A stretch of DNA of 64,000 nucleotides. Origin: Bryum argenteum. Lineage: Eukaryota > Streptophyta > Bryopsida > Bryales > Bryaceae. The position numbers were made by a program, and so were the translations under genes. Below the pieces are notes generated by a model. That model was not told the DNA's origin. It was given only the letters and a program-made list of their open reading frames with translations, and searched no databases. The stretch covers positions 14,338,648-14,402,647 of the forward strand of contig CM073329.1 of NCBI GenBank assembly GCA_037043015.1, given 5' to 3'. Below, in pieces: positions 12,071 to 23,900 of this stretch (position 1 is the stretch's first letter; every line of letters begins with the position of its first letter).

Positions 12071-14437
12071 ATGGCGATGGAGATCGTGGAAGAGTCAGGA
12101 AACAATGAGAAACCGATCGAGGAAGGAGACATGTCGTGGAATTCGTCCTTCTCTTCTTCTGCATTCAAATCATCTTCCGCTGGAATTGTCGACGTCAATG
12201 GCTCCGATGACCTACTCTGGAACGAAATCGATTTGGCGGAGAGGTAAACGAGTATCCCGCTCTTCGAATTTAAAAAATAGGCTATGGAGTAGAAATCTTA
12301 ACGGAAACGAAAGAATTTGAGGTATTGAACTAACAGTATTGGGAACTGTTCTGAGAGCAGGTACTTGGTGAGCGCCATGAATGAGGATGCAGCTTCGACA
12401 GCCACAACAGTGCTGCAAACACTTTCGATTCTCATGCACTCCCCTCACAGCAGTGGAGTGTTTGAAGAGGAGGTTGAGGAAGTTGGCAAATCGGAGCATG
12501 AGGAGATGTTGGAATGTGCGGGCATGGTGTTGCTTCAAAGTTACCGAGCAATAGGCAGGTGAGACTCTTATAATTATCCTCAATTGGCAATGATTCTTGT
12601 GGCATTGCAAGTGATTGTGCTTTTCCTGCAACCATTTGGCTACTCTGTCTTGCAGTAAGCTACAGAATTTGGAGTAGTTTCCTTCATGTAGGCTCTTTCT
12701 ACTCCAGTATCCACCACCTTTCATTCTTTTCAATCGAGGTTTCTTCCTTTCGTGTGTAACCCTAAACATCTACTGTTTTGCTTGGTGAGTCTTGTTCTGA
12801 TTGTGTCAATGGTGGCAGAGTTGGGGAGTTTTTCGACATTCTGGAAAAAGTCAATTTTGGAGTTGCCGAGTGGCCTCTCATTCTGCTGGAAACTGGGTAT
12901 GTTAATGAAACTTGATCGTTTTTGAGTCTGATTGCATGTTTCTATCGGTGTTGGGTCCGTTCTGATTCTAGGTTATTAATTTTGTGACTCTACTCGTTTT
13001 ACTAATTTAAGACTCTACTCATATTTGTAGCAAGCTCTTCGTTTTATTTTGTTGTGCTTGATAATTAGAAAGAGTCCATCGGTACGGGTTAAGGTACAAG
13101 TATTGTGTTTTGTGTTTACAGGGCTTGTTTGCAAATATCAGACGGTGCATTTCCTGCAGCAAAAGCGGCTCTTGAAGATTTTCTAGCAGTTCAGAGCACA
13201 TATTTATCAGAAGAGAAATACGCACAAGTTGTCGAGCTTCTCGTGGTCAAGGTGCTCGTGAAAGGTCTTCAGGAGATTGAGTCTGCAATGAACTGGGTGG
13301 AGCGTGCAAATCTAACTGAGGAAACACGACTGGTAAGTCCTCAATCATACATCTTACGGTTCCCTGACATTGGATCTGATTATAACGGGATTGGTTTCTG
13401 TGCGAAGGTTATGTTGAAGAAGATTCAAGTGCAAATGGAACGAATCAAAGCTTCTTCGGAGCCAGTGAATGTCGAAGTCTCAAGCCCCACGCTTGAAAGA
13501 GTAACTTTTGAAGAAGAAAAAAGTCCAGTGATCAAGGATGAAATCAAGGAGGTAGTTTTGGAAGCAGGAGATGATCCAGCAGGTACTGAGGATGGTGATG
13601 AATTATCGGTGAAATCGAAGTCTTTGGCTCTCTTAAAGAGGTTTAAAGTCTCCGAAGGTTTCTTTTCTTTGAAGACTCTGCTGGAGCTCGCCATAGCAAG
13701 AGTGAGTGCCGCCAGTTCTAATCTGGAAGGCAGGGCTTTACGTTTCGGAGCTCTTGCGGCACTCTTTCTGTTTGTTTTCCTTAGACACCGACACAGCTTC
13801 AGAAGGTACTTACTCACCTGCCGCGTCTCACAAAATTAAGTTCATGTGCATCTAAGTGGGCAATTTTCATTCTGATCAACATCAGACTTGTATCAAATGA
13901 ATAGTCACATTTTGTTGCACTAACACCACAGTGGGCTAAGCTCACCGCCATTTGCATTTGAATAAAATCGAACGTTAAGAGTCATGCAGGAAGACGTCTT
14001 GTTTCCTTGCTAGATTGTTCTTTTCCTCTTCACTGCTATTTTACTTATGTGGTTTCTAGCTTTTGCAACATGTAGGACATAGTGTTGATGCTTATTACAC
14101 GAACACAACACTAGAATAACTTCACCGTCATCTGCATGTCACTGTTCTTATTGAATATGAGATGACCATGCATCAAGACGTCCTGTTTCTTTGCTAGGTC
14201 GTTGTCTACCTTCCCTTTTCAAGTGCAGCGCTAGTTCGAATAACTAGGTCTCTAATGTGGAGAGGTGGTACTTGTAAAGATTCGTATCAATCTAATTTTT
14301 TGTTATTGTTTTCTTGCAGGCTTATGGGTAAGTCATTTAGTGCGATCAGCGTAGGACTAAGTGACTTATGGAAGTTGGCGTTTAGTGTACAAATCAATCC
14401 CTTGGCCGCTGTGCATCCCATATCCGCAGCATATTGA
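12071..14437 (+). CDS. APEM9: APEM9-like tail-anchored peroxin (plant PEX26 equivalent)
   Basis: A peroxisomal membrane protein which, in Arabidopsis, tethers the PEX1-PEX6 AAA ATPase complex to the peroxisome so that the PEX5 import receptor can be recycled. Exons are 12071-12243, 12361-12558, 12819-12896, 13122-13332, 13408-13805 and 14320-14437, all in frame, for 391 aa. The family-like N-terminal segment reads LLWNEIDLAERYLVSAMNED. A helical middle region follows (LLETGACLQISDGAF and beyond). A hydrophobic segment (RFGALAALFLFVFLR) sits near the C-terminus with a conserved-looking tail VQINPLAAVHPISAAY, consistent with a tail anchor. I chose ATG 12071, although a second ATG follows two codons later. 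The protein is somewhat longer than the Arabidopsis one because of an acidic, poorly conserved insert in exon 5. The assignment rests on remembered family similarity. Confidence 0.85.
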
Positions 14438-15121
14438 GCTGACAATCCCGTAACCTGTTAAGGAGATTCCTTGTAAATGATGATGATCGAGACCTCAACA
14501 TCAAGTTTTCGCTTTCACAGTCCCCCCTCCTACCCTCTCGTTTTAGTTCTACTGGAAATACCTTAGTAGGCTTGATTGAGCAAGTGTTGTGCATGCGTCA
14601 TTCTTCATGAGTAAGTATTGTGGATGCATCATTCTTCAATGGTGTTGTTGCTATTGGGTGATGGCTTTTATGACCCCTGTATGTACAGTTGTACAGAGGT
14701 TTAAGAATTTAGCTCGTGGAAAGGTTAGAATCGGATTGGTCCGTTGTTGTGACCCTGTTGTGGCGATTGGAGACTGTCAGTGTACTGTATTCACACTCAA
14801 AAGGTGAAAAGCTGATGTTGTGGAATAAAGGAAAGGGCTTATAGAGTTGATCAGCGAGATGGTCCGTCACGGAGTTGATAGATTTTTTTGATGAAAAAGG
14901 ATAGTAATTTTGGAGCTCCCTCATGCCAGGGCCACACTGCCTAGCAAAGTGGACTTTTGAAGACCATAGGGACAAGGTACTGTAGACAGGTTTTACTTTA
15001 CAATTTTAGAATGGTGCTTAGTTTCAAACTCAAAATTTCAACAGGCGTTTTCACAATTTTAGAATGGTGCTCAGTTTCAAACTCAAAATTCTATCAGGCA
15101 TTCGAGGGAATGGAGCAACTA
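14438..15121. other. Intergenic stretch with a short tandem duplication
   Basis: No gene is supported here. It contains the APEM9 3' UTR and, at 14990-15102, two copies of a roughly 54-bp unit with core CAATTTTAGAATGGTGCT. Confidence 0.5.
14990..15102. repeat. Two-copy tandem repeat, about 54-bp unit
   Basis: The core CAATTTTAGAATGGTGCT followed by AGTTTCAAACTCAAAATT occurs twice in a row with few differences. It lies immediately upstream of the MITE at 15122. Confidence 0.7.
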
Positions 15122-15403
15122 AGGTAGGCAGTCCTAAAAGCGCTCTGTACCCAAAAGCGTATGTACCTCATTTGTAGATTGTGAAAATATAGATGTACCT
15201 CATTTGTATATAACGCAATTGGGTCAAATCTTACTTAGCACTTTGGAATTTTGTATAAAATTCACAAATGCGAATTACATGTTGCAAATTTTTGCAATCC
15301 TCTCGAAAACCTATTTTGAATGTGGTCATAATTTTATTTTGAATTTAGTAGTGCTAAAAATAGGTCAAATCTCTTAAGGTGGCGCTTTTAGGATAGTCTA
15401 CCA
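15122..15403. mobile_element. TA-flanked MITE, copy A
   Basis: A 282-bp non-coding element with TA on both sides (15120-15121 and 15404-15405). Inverted termini are AGGTAGGCAGTCCTAAAAGC at the left and TGGTAGACTATCCTAAAAGC as the complement of the right. A near-identical second copy lies at 29209-29492. The TA target and short TIRs suggest a Tc1/mariner-mobilised family. Confidence 0.85.
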
Positions 15404-15939
15404 TACCAGTTGATAAAATTGTTTGCAGCTTCAAAGAAGCTTATTTTTCATATATATTCATACGAGACTATTTTGAGAAGATCCTTTTACACAACCGGTC
15501 TGGCAGTCAGATTGTTGTAAAATATAAAATGTAAAAGTTGTAAAATGTGGCCTACATGTGGACTACAATCCTATTTTACTATAGAGAGTCTCTACTTGGA
15601 AATTTGAAACTCAAGCATTTACAAGTAGGGAATACCCTTACCCCACTCTACTTGGGAATTTTTACCATCATTTTAATGAAGGCGGCTCTTGTTTTTGGGT
15701 TTTCAAACATGAGGCATGTTTTACCATTGCAAGCCAATTATATAAAACCAAAAATAGTTTTTGATGAATTCTTTTTACATGATCATGATCTAAACATGAA
15801 ATCTAATATTTCTTTAGTTGGAAGATTTTTTATCCAAATACTAATTTAAATCTTGATAAATCTATGAAATAGATATATTTGAGATATTTTAATCTAAAAC
15901 AAAAGCACAAAAATAACTTGTTACTACTTCACTATTTAA
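15404..15939. other. Non-coding stretch
   Basis: AT-rich DNA with no recognisable gene or repeat. A 100-residue open frame from 15547 has no family resemblance and lacks an ATG at its nominal start. Confidence 0.5.
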
Positions 15940-16262
15940 GTTGGAAAATGATCCACAATGAGGAGGTTGTAAATCGTATTGTAATGCCAGTATGGTGCTC
16001 ACCACCATAGTTCACCCAAGTGCAGTAGGGGTTCTTGGACTTTGTTGTAAGGGTACCTCAAAGCCATTTGGGAGAATAGCATGTTGGGTATCCCTAAGGC
16101 ACTAGTGGCTAAGTAGGAATTAGCATAGTGTTCACCCCAAGAGGGGTTAGTAGTCCCACCGTTGGTGTGATGACCTCCATGCATACACCCAAGGATGGGT
16201 CGAACGAACACTCTATTCACGCCGGCCTGTAAATAGGTTGGAGTTTCTCTTCTTCTTTGTTG
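15940..16262 (+). mobile_element. tRNA-derived SINE, copy 1 (degenerate head)
   Basis: This copy shares the body of the SINE family seen at 30626, 32474 and 46596: GGTGCTCACCACCATAGTTC, GGGTACCTCAAAGCC, then CACTCTATTCACGCCGGCC and a tail AGTTTCTCTTCTT. The tRNA-like head is decayed but still aligns (AATGAGGAGGTTGTAAATCG). No target duplication was identified. Confidence 0.8.
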
Positions 16263-16902
16263 AAAAATGATTTCTACATGATTCGAGAGAAACATATTCC
16301 AGGTATTCTTAATTTCACAGAATTTGGTACTTTGAAATAAGTTACAAGTAAGTTATTGATAATGAAGACAGAGGACTTAGAGTACCACCGTTTCTTGTGA
16401 ACCTATGATGATATTCTCCCATTCCTTGAGGCGTGCGTGAAGGCGGAAAGGGTTTCTTCTCAACGACCGTCACGGCAGTCGTGAAGTGTGTGTCGTCGCC
16501 GTAGAGCCAAATCTACGGAGCAACAGGATCCAGCATGAGACCCGCTCCCCACCGAATCGCCGCGCCAAGGACGGGATCCTTTATCTGCTCTACCTCAAAA
16601 GGATAATGCTACCGCATTCCATTCACTATAATTACTCCATTCCCCATTCGGTCAACTAAACCTCCGTCCGTCGGTTTCACCGATCACAGCTCCCTTCCAT
16701 ACAATCAGTAATATTTTGATCCCGACCAGCAGCAGTAGCAGCAAGCACAATGACCCAGGATGCGCGGGCGCCGGGGATGACACGATTCGAACAATTACTG
16801 CATAACCCTAGCTTGCTCAGGAGGATTCCTGCTCCTTGATGGACATTTTGCCAATTTGATCGATGGGGGCTATGCCAGTTTGAATTGGACTATTTTGACG
16901 CG
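16263..16902. other. Upstream region of the phytol/farnesol kinase gene
   Basis: This stretch becomes GC-richer towards the gene and probably holds its promoter and 5' leader. I cannot point to a defined promoter element. A short ATG CCA GTT TGA upstream frame occurs at about 16872. Confidence 0.4.
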
Positions 16903-17886
16903 ATGTTGAGGGCTTCGGCAGCTTGCGCTGTAAGGCCACTGATTAGCAAGCAGTATGATTCGTTCAAACCCCTGTCGCCAGGATCGTTCGGGTGGAGGAA
17001 CGATCGATGTCGAGTGCGAGCGAGCTTGCAGGAGTTTCAAGCGCCGGTATTAGAAATTTTCAATCGGGAGAATCAACGAAGTGTGGAGCATCACCAAGCG
17101 CAAGTGGTAGTGGTGGAGGAACGATGGCAGCCGGAGATGGTGCAGCAGGATTTGGGGGTGACGGTGGCGGTTCTTGCAGGGGCATGGGCGTGGGTGCGAC
17201 TCTTCGATTACCTCACGAAACAAGAGATTCTGGACCAGAAGCTAAGTCGGAAGCTCGTTCATATAACATCAGGCTTGATCTTCGTACTTTGTTGGCCGCT
17301 TTACAGCACTCTTCCCTGGGCGCCTTACCTCGCGGCAGTCGTTCCGCTCTGCAACGGCATCCGCCTGCTCGTCTACGGATTAGGGCTACTCCGCGACGAG
17401 GGGCTGGTGAAATCCGTTTCTCGTCAAGGCGATCCAAGGGAGCTTCTTCGAGGACCTTTGTATTATGTGGTTGTGCTCGTATTCAGCACCGTGCTCTTCT
17501 GGCGCGAGTCGCCCGTCGGGGTCGTAGCGCTCGCCATGATGTGCGGCGGCGACGGGATTGCGGACATCGTGGGTCGCAAATTCGGCTCCAGTAAGCTGCC
17601 CTGGAACTCTGGCAAGAGCTGGGCTGGTAGCATCGCCATGTTCCTGTTTGGATTGCTTGTTTCTTACGGATGTCTGTGTTACTTCGCGGCGATGGGATTC
17701 TATCAACTCGATAATCTGGGGACGGTTCTTAGACTCGCGGTTGTCTCCATGGCTGCAACCATTGTTGAATCGCTCCCTGTCTCCACCAAGCTTGATGACA
17801 ATGTCACCGTGCCGCTCACTACTGTCATTGCTGGATTGCTCCTGTTTCCACCTGCCGGTAGTGGCAGGATTCTAGGACTCATGTAG
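16903..17886 (+). CDS. Phytol/farnesol kinase family protein (VTE5/FOLK-like), intronless
   Basis: A polyprenol kinase of the dolichol kinase/CDP-alcohol type. VTE5 uses CTP to phosphorylate phytol released from chlorophyll, feeding tocopherol synthesis in plastids; the close relative FOLK acts on farnesol. The 327-aa frame starts at ATG 16903. The first 90 residues are basic and variable, suiting a plastid transit peptide. After it come several membrane segments and the conserved blocks LSRKLVHITSG, GGDGIADIVGRKFG, then PWNSGKSWAGSI, and ESLPVSTKLDDNVTVPL near the C-terminus. It is encoded in one exon, whereas the angiosperm genes I know are split. Sequence alone does not decide between phytol and farnesol as substrate. 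GC content is higher than in the flanking DNA. Confidence 0.88.
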   Translation: MLRASAACAVRPLISKQYDSFKPLSPGSFGWRNDRCRVRASLQEFQAPVLEIFNRENQRSVEHHQAQVVVVEERWQPEMVQQDLGVTVAVLAGAWAWVRLFDYLTKQEILDQKLSRKLVHITSGLIFVLCWPLYSTLPWAPYLAAVVPLCNGIRLLVYGLGLLRDEGLVKSVSRQGDPRELLRGPLYYVVVLVFSTVLFWRESPVGVVALAMMCGGDGIADIVGRKFGSSKLPWNSGKSWAGSIAMFLFGLLVSYGCLCYFAAMGFYQLDNLGTVLRLAVVSMAATIVESLPVSTKLDDNVTVPLTTVIAGLLLFPPAGSGRILGLM

Positions 17887-18384
17887 CTACCCCTGGGTCA
17901 ATATGTACCCACATAATCATATAGATCATTGCTCTTTTACTGTTTTTGTCACAGGTGTGCTATGTAAGCATGCAGAATCCGGATATGGCGTGTGGAAATT
18001 TTTCAATCATTTGCAGAATATAATATCGAGGTTATATGTTGAAGAAATATACCTTTTGTTAGCGGTGGCTTCTGAAATGATGAAACTTGTCAGGGGAGGC
18101 TGAGTTTCATTAGAAAGCGAACTTTCTTGAAGATTTTAATCACTATAACCAAAAGTGGAAAAGACAATAGAGGTAGGAGTCAAATGCTTCCGTGTATATT
18201 GAGAAAGTGGAAGCACCGGGACGATTTCACCGTCCTGATTCGGAAACTACCTCATCTAACTAACTAACTAATCACCCCTTGCAAAATGGGAGGCTGGATA
18301 TAAAATTGATAGCTCTTGAGGGACTAAAAGGATCACGCCGACTTCTTCCTCTTTCGCAAAATCTAATGTGTTGAATCTTGCATC
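17887..18384. other. Intergenic stretch
   Basis: This lies between two convergent genes (kinase on plus, MZM1 on minus) and holds their 3' UTRs. I see no other feature. Confidence 0.5.
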
Positions 18385-19742
18385 TTACGGGATGACTTCC
18401 TCTAACGAAGCGCCCTGGTGCTCCGGTTTTAGCTTCACTTCTATAGCATCCAAACCACGAGGAAGTGTCAGCTCATGTTACATTAGAACCAGAATGTCTA
18501 TACTGAAACTCTAGCCATGATTCATAAACAAAACAAAAACTAAGTGTAAGAGCGGAGATGGATTATTGTGATACTAATCAAATATATAGTTCTTCCGACT
18601 GCTTGGTGATTAAAAATTTCAGAGTTTCAAAGCCGCAAGATTTGAATATCGACGATCTAAACACTAAGAGAGCAATGGTGACAGTCACTTCCACAATGGA
18701 AGAATCAAGTTAAAGCGCTATGTAATACAAATCAGATTATGAAGATTTTAGCTACTAGCGACTACTTGATGATTATTGATTCAGAGCAAAAACTTGCACA
18801 TTGACGATCTAAGAATGTAGCAGTCACAACGACGAAGTATAGGATGGACACCGAGCCAGAATTCTTGAACAATATGAATAATAAAGCATGGACGCAAAAG
18901 CAAAACCAATCCAGCGTATAGGATTCGGCTACTGACGACCATTTGGTGATTGAACATTACGAGCTCCAGAGAGAGCGAATTCGAACACGAGCAAAATCTT
19001 AGTTGAGGATTCGAACATCGACGATCCAGACACAGTAGCAGTCAGTTAACGACGAGCTCTAGGATGCACATCGAGCCATCATTCTTGAACAATGATAGAG
19101 TATAGGCGCAAATTTTATAACTGTAAAACCAATCCAGCATATATGATTCGGCTACTGACGACCGTTTGATGATTGTAGAGAGCGAAAGCGACTCGCAAAT
19201 TTTTATCATTATCAATCTAACACTGTGAGAGCTTTAACGAAAGTCACCGACGCGTCACAATACAAAATCAAGTGTAAGTTCAGAATCAAATGAATGTAAT
19301 GTGAAGCTCTTCAACTACTGACGACCATTAAAAATCCGCTGAACAAAATTTCAGTCAAGAATCTGAAAATCGACGATCTAATACTGCGAGAGCAATTGTA
19401 AACAATCCCCGAAGACTTAAAGAATCGATTGGAAGTGATCCAAACCCTAACCCTAAAATCACGACAAGGGAGTTGAGACGCACCGTAATTTCCTCGATCG
19501 TTGAGCTTCGCCTGCACGATATTAACTTTCATGAATTCAATAGCTTCCCGGGCCTTGCTCAACAGCTGGTCGAGCTCCTCACCAGCAGTCACATTCCTAT
19601 TCGTGTCGAATTCGTCCCGGATCTGCTTGGCGGAGGCGTGCAGCATGTCAGGGTCGCCCGCAAAGCATTGTCTCCTAGTTCGTAGCAACGATCGAAACAC
19701 TGATAGAGCTTCGACGCTCCTTGCACCTGCCATTTCGTACAT
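18385..19742 (-). CDS. MZM1: Mitochondrial zinc maintenance protein 1, LYR family (MZM1/LYRM7-like)
   Basis: An LYR-motif matrix protein. Yeast Mzm1 and human LYRM7 chaperone the Rieske iron-sulfur protein during complex III assembly. Exon 1 runs 19742-19484 and exon 2 is a 56-nt exon at 18440-18385, too short to stand out as an open frame. The splice gives 104 aa, in frame, with intron 19483-18441. Exon 1 reads ALSVFRSLLRTRRQCFAGD (the LYR-type position) and then MKVNIVQAKLNDRGNY. Exon 2 continues EVKLKPEHQGASLEEVIP and a stop, which is the family's C-terminal block and the reason I trust this exon. The start could be Met1 or the Met four residues in. The intron is made of degenerate tandem repeats. 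Confidence 0.88.
18580..19410. repeat. Degenerate tandem repeats filling the MZM1 intron
   Basis: At least five diverged units recur at intervals of about 160-220 bp. Each has a GACTACTTGATGATT or CTACTGACGACCATT-like block and then ATCGACGATCTAA with AGAGAGC or GCAGTCA. Clear blocks begin near 18591, 18753, 18927, 19148 and 19312. Nearly the whole intron is built of this unit. Confidence 0.7.
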
Positions 19743-20104
19743 ACAATTTTGTGGGTTCGTGAGGGTGGAGGCCCTCTTTTCTCATCACCGAACAGGTTTG
19801 CAATCGTTTGCATCTGCTGAGATCAGTCAGATGACTCGCTGATGTCCGGAGTATTTGTAGGCCAGGGTATGAACCGGGTATCTGGGCGCACCTGGGTATC
19901 GTCCATAAACATTGAGAGGACGATTACTAAGTGGGGGATGGATGACTTTCATCCAATTTCGTCGTCAAATGTTCAAATTGTATGGTACTTGTGAATTCAC
20001 AATTCAACTTGTGGTCTTAAACCACTTACCCTCTACTTGACATTGGCCCTCAATCTTGCCCAGATTGCCCATTTAGTGCCCAAAACAAAAAATATTAACT
20101 GAAT
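19743..20104. other. Upstream region of MZM1
   Basis: Probable promoter and 5' UTR of the minus-strand MZM1 gene. No other feature is visible. Confidence 0.4.
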
Positions 20105-20335
20105 ACAAGTCCTTACCCATGTCCTCCGGACACCGACATCAAAAAGGTAGATTGAAATTTTAGAAAAACATGTAAAAAATCTAAACCTAGGTATAAAAAA
20201 TATATATATCCTACTGAGAATCCTTCAACTTCGTTGTATTTTTTATACCGAGGTCTAGATTTTTTACATGTTTTTTTATAATTTCAACCTGACCTTTTTT
20301 ATATTCGTGTCTGGAGGACACGAGTAAGGACTTGT
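20105..20335. mobile_element. Fold-back (long-TIR) MITE
   Basis: A 231-bp element that is almost entirely an inverted repeat. The left side starts ACAAGTCCTTACCCATGTCC and the right side ends with the complement of ACAAGTCCTTACTCGTGTCC. The arms run about 100 bp (ACATGTAAAAAATCTA in both) around a short TATATA-rich loop. No target duplication is clear. It abuts the decayed helicase at 20398. Confidence 0.8.
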
Positions 20336-20397
20336 TTTTGTTTTTTACATTTCTGGCTTTGCAAAGTGTAATTTAGAAACGTAAGAGAAAACTACTT

Positions 20398-20900
20398 TTA
20401 GGCATGCAAAGGACTTGTTGTGCCTGTTGGAATTGTGAGAGAAGATAGCACAAGACATACGAGACATACATTCTCTATAGATGTTGCGCGTGAAATAGCA
20501 ACATAGAGTTGGCCGTGCGAGAAATCGTTCTTTGTCAAGCAAATTTCTACTTTAGGAAGTGTCCGGCCTTGAGATTTATTAACAGTCATTATGTACGCAA
20601 ACTGGGAATTGCTTGTGGCGCACTTGAAAAGGAAACCCAACCTACTTAGTGATGAACGGAATACGTGGGATGAAGGCAACATGACCGGCATGTTTTCCAG
20701 TGAGTACTTCTCCCTCAATAACTCGAGTCGAGCAACGCCGAACACTGAGTCGTGTTCTGTTGCATAGGCCATTCGCTATATCCAAGTTGTGTAGTAGCAT
20801 CACCGGCGTCCCAACTTTTAACGATAGCTTGTATGGCGGCCAACCAGTGACTTTAAGGTTGTTGAGGTACTCGATTAGAATTGGTTCTAGTAAACTTTTG
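20398..20900 (-). pseudogene. Helitron Pif1-like helicase, C-terminal remnant
   Basis: Reading down the minus strand from about 20900, the sequence encodes KVGTPVMLLHNLDIANGLCN, then (after a stop at the end of FIPRIPFITK and a frame change) FAYIMTVNKSQGRTLPKVEI and FSHGQLYVAISRATS. These are the last helicase motifs of the RepHel protein of Helitrons. Only the final 150 or so residues remain, with one stop and one frameshift. No Rep domain is present nearby, so it is a truncated, inactive copy. The Helitron 3' hairpin and CTRR end were not identified. Confidence 0.85.
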
Positions 20901-20903
20901 TAA

Positions 20904-23900
20904 TTGCTTTCAGCTTAGAGCGCTTGGCGATGGTCTTCTGAGGTGTCTTCTTGATTACATGTGAACAAAAGAGGATTCCAGAATACTCAGAAAGTGAAAC
21001 CTTAGAAGCAAAAATTTAGCTAACACAATAGCACCGGCAGAAGAAAGCACCTACAGTGAGCTTGAAACTACGTAGAGAGCTGCAATCTTGTGAGCGCAGA
21101 GAATATTGAAGCGAAAGTTTGTTCACGCTCACCAGGGGACCAAATTGAGCGTTGTTTGTTGGCGCTAACTTGTAGAGTCGAGTTCTAGGCTCTGGAGCAG
21201 GATCCGAACGAGGCGTGACACTACATTCCGCATGTGCGAGTCACGACGGTGATGGATCTTCTCAAGAGACCACATCTTTTATTTTTGTTACAAAAGACAT
21301 GATCGAAGTAAATGAGTATGAGTCGTTGTCGCAAGTAAGAATGAACCGTTATCGCAGCTATCGCTATCAACGTCTTTAACAGGCGTGTGACCGGGACTCT
21401 CACCGGCAACCGCGCTACCACCAGAATGGATCACAAAGGACAAACAGACAAATCGCAAATCGTGTTCTTTTATATAGTGATATCTCTAACTAAAAGTAAT
21501 TTTTTATGAAAGCTTTTATGATAGAACATTCACTTCATACTTCACTCAATGTAACAATTTATGGAGAAATAGATTTACCTAAAGGGTACACTAAATATGT
21601 AGAGTTGTGTTGAAAACACTAATAGGCAACAGTAATGCTAAATGTCATGCTAAATGTCAGGTGTCTCTATAGTGTTGGAACACTAAATGTCAACTCAACA
21701 CCATTTATACCAATTAATAATTTTTGATATCTATAAAGGCACATTAAATGGTAGATGTGATTTTGCGGCATATTAACAAAAAATGAATTGAAACAAGAGA
21801 AGTTTTAAGTTGAATAATCACAACATTACAGTAATCATTATAGCAACAACGGGATGAATTTGCTCAAATCTGATAAATAAGAAAACAACATCAAAACAAT
21901 ATATATAGAGAAAGGCTATTAATTAATTCACGATAGGCCTTGAATTCAACAGAGCTCCTCCTTTTAGAGTTTATATTTAGACTGTAAAAACAATCTAAAC
22001 CTTTGGAGTTATTGTTTTATATCCAATATCTCAAAAAGTAGAGCGGAAAAGTTTAGGGAGAGAATTTTGAAAGCAAGCCATAGGTAAGATAAAACCTAGA
22101 CACACAAAAATTAATTGAGTTTTCAAGAAAATAAATTGGTAGGAATGAAGCTAATAAGCCTTGGACTATCGGAAAGTTGTGTGACTTTAAAATAATTGAC
22201 AATTAAAAAGGATGTGTTTTGCAGAACTACAAGAGATTCTAATGGTGTTGTCCGACTTAGATACTTATTTGTCTTGAGAGATATGAGACTTCAAGCTAAA
22301 CTTTTAAATGGAATTTCTAAACATAGCAACTTCCTGAAACAATTTCGGAATTCGTAAGAGCATCGCTATCAGACGCATTGGCACAAATTGAAGAGCGGCT
22401 TTAAGAAGAATGTAGTCTTGAACGGTCTTGACCTATAGGTCGATTGAGGGAAATCGACCCAAATGGCCTCCATACAAGTAACCCGACATGCAAACAAGAA
22501 GTCCTCTCTAGTAAAACTTTAAACCAGTGCAACTTCAAATATCCTCTCCTAGTCAAATCTTACCTGTCATCGCCATGTTTTTTGGTCTTAGGTTATGCAA
22601 GGTTCAAGAGAACCTTTTTCTTTTGAATTTTCTTTTTATATTGACTTTTAGTCAGAATTAATTACACAAGTCAAGGCTGAAAATAACTTCAGTTCAGACA
22701 AGACAATTGTTGGAGTTCTATCTCACACCTATTGGGCTTCTTGTATTCATTTCTTAATTTGAGTCCTTTTGAGTCATAATTTCGAGTATCTCTTTTAGTT
22801 TCAGTTATTTTGTATTTTGTCTTTAGTTTTCATATCCCTAACAGTTTGTTGAGAGTGTTATTGAGGAGGTTGAGGGTCATTGACCTCTAAATTGGCCGAT
22901 GACTTAGTTATCCGCTCAAGTTCTTTTAGCAAACGAGGAGTATTAATTGTGCAAATTTTTCCTCCATGTGAGTCAAGATCCTTATGTCGGAAATAGTGAG
23001 AAATATGCGACATTGTGGGCAATAATTACTTCTTACTTCAACCATATTTCTCTATTCGGCAAGTGTTCGAACGATTCATTAGAAATCAAAGTAGTCAACG
23101 ATCAAGCATAATGTGTCAATGTTTGTTGGAGCTTATATAAAGGTAGAGGATTTGCATCGTAGTTGCACATTTGATGCTCATATTTTAGTAGCGGCATTAG
23201 AATTGTACTGGATAGAGGTCCTACTTTCACTTACTTACATTGTTGTTATTTGCTCAAGAATGTGCCACGGTGGGTGTGAGCCAAAAATCCACCATGGAGG
23301 TGGCCTTTGGTCACAAGGAGGTTAACAAGAACAACACATGAAGGAAAAAGGAAGAGACAAGAGGAGGCAAGGAGAACACAAGGAGCAAGGGAGAGAAAAA
23401 GATGAAAACCGCCGCCGGCCTCCCTTTGAGCCCTCCTCGGTTTTTGGCTTGCCACTTCTCCATCCTAACTCTGATTGGGGCGTGCCTTAGCTTTTTAGAA
23501 AGCTAAGTCAATTTCGCACTCACCCTCAAAATTTCAGAATCATAGGACCAGAAACCTAGGACAGATTACCAAATAACTGGAGTTGTTTTTCCTACTGCCG
23601 GCAGCGATTACCCTTCAACACCTTTAACTTTGGAGGGGTGTATCTCCCTCTTTACAACTCGGAATCGGACGAGCCATATATCAATGGAAAGCTACTGAAG
23701 AGATCTACCATCATCTCAAGTCTTGATTTGTTTGGACAAAAACCGAGGGACTGACGGGGAAGAACTGAGAGGTACAAGAGAAGACATCACACACTCAAGG
23801 CAATCACTACTAGCATGGAAGGGGAGATCAATATTAGGGAGAAGGAGGCTCTTGGCCCTCCTTCTCCTATCAACTAAGCATTACAAGAAGAAGAGGTAGA

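Noticed and set aside
12212..12769. 185-residue minus-strand frame
   Set aside because: It is antisense to APEM9 exons 1-2 and their introns; there is no family match.
13425..13817. 130-residue minus-strand frame
   Set aside because: It is antisense to APEM9 exon 5, whose plus-strand translation continues the family sequence.
16992..17594. 200-residue frame on the plus strand
   Set aside because: It is an out-of-frame shadow of the phytol/farnesol kinase gene and low-complexity in character.
22640..22870. Possible solo LTR (TGTTGGAGTTCT with LTR-like composition)
   Set aside because: No matching second LTR, primer-binding site, polyprotein fragment or target duplication could be found by eye.
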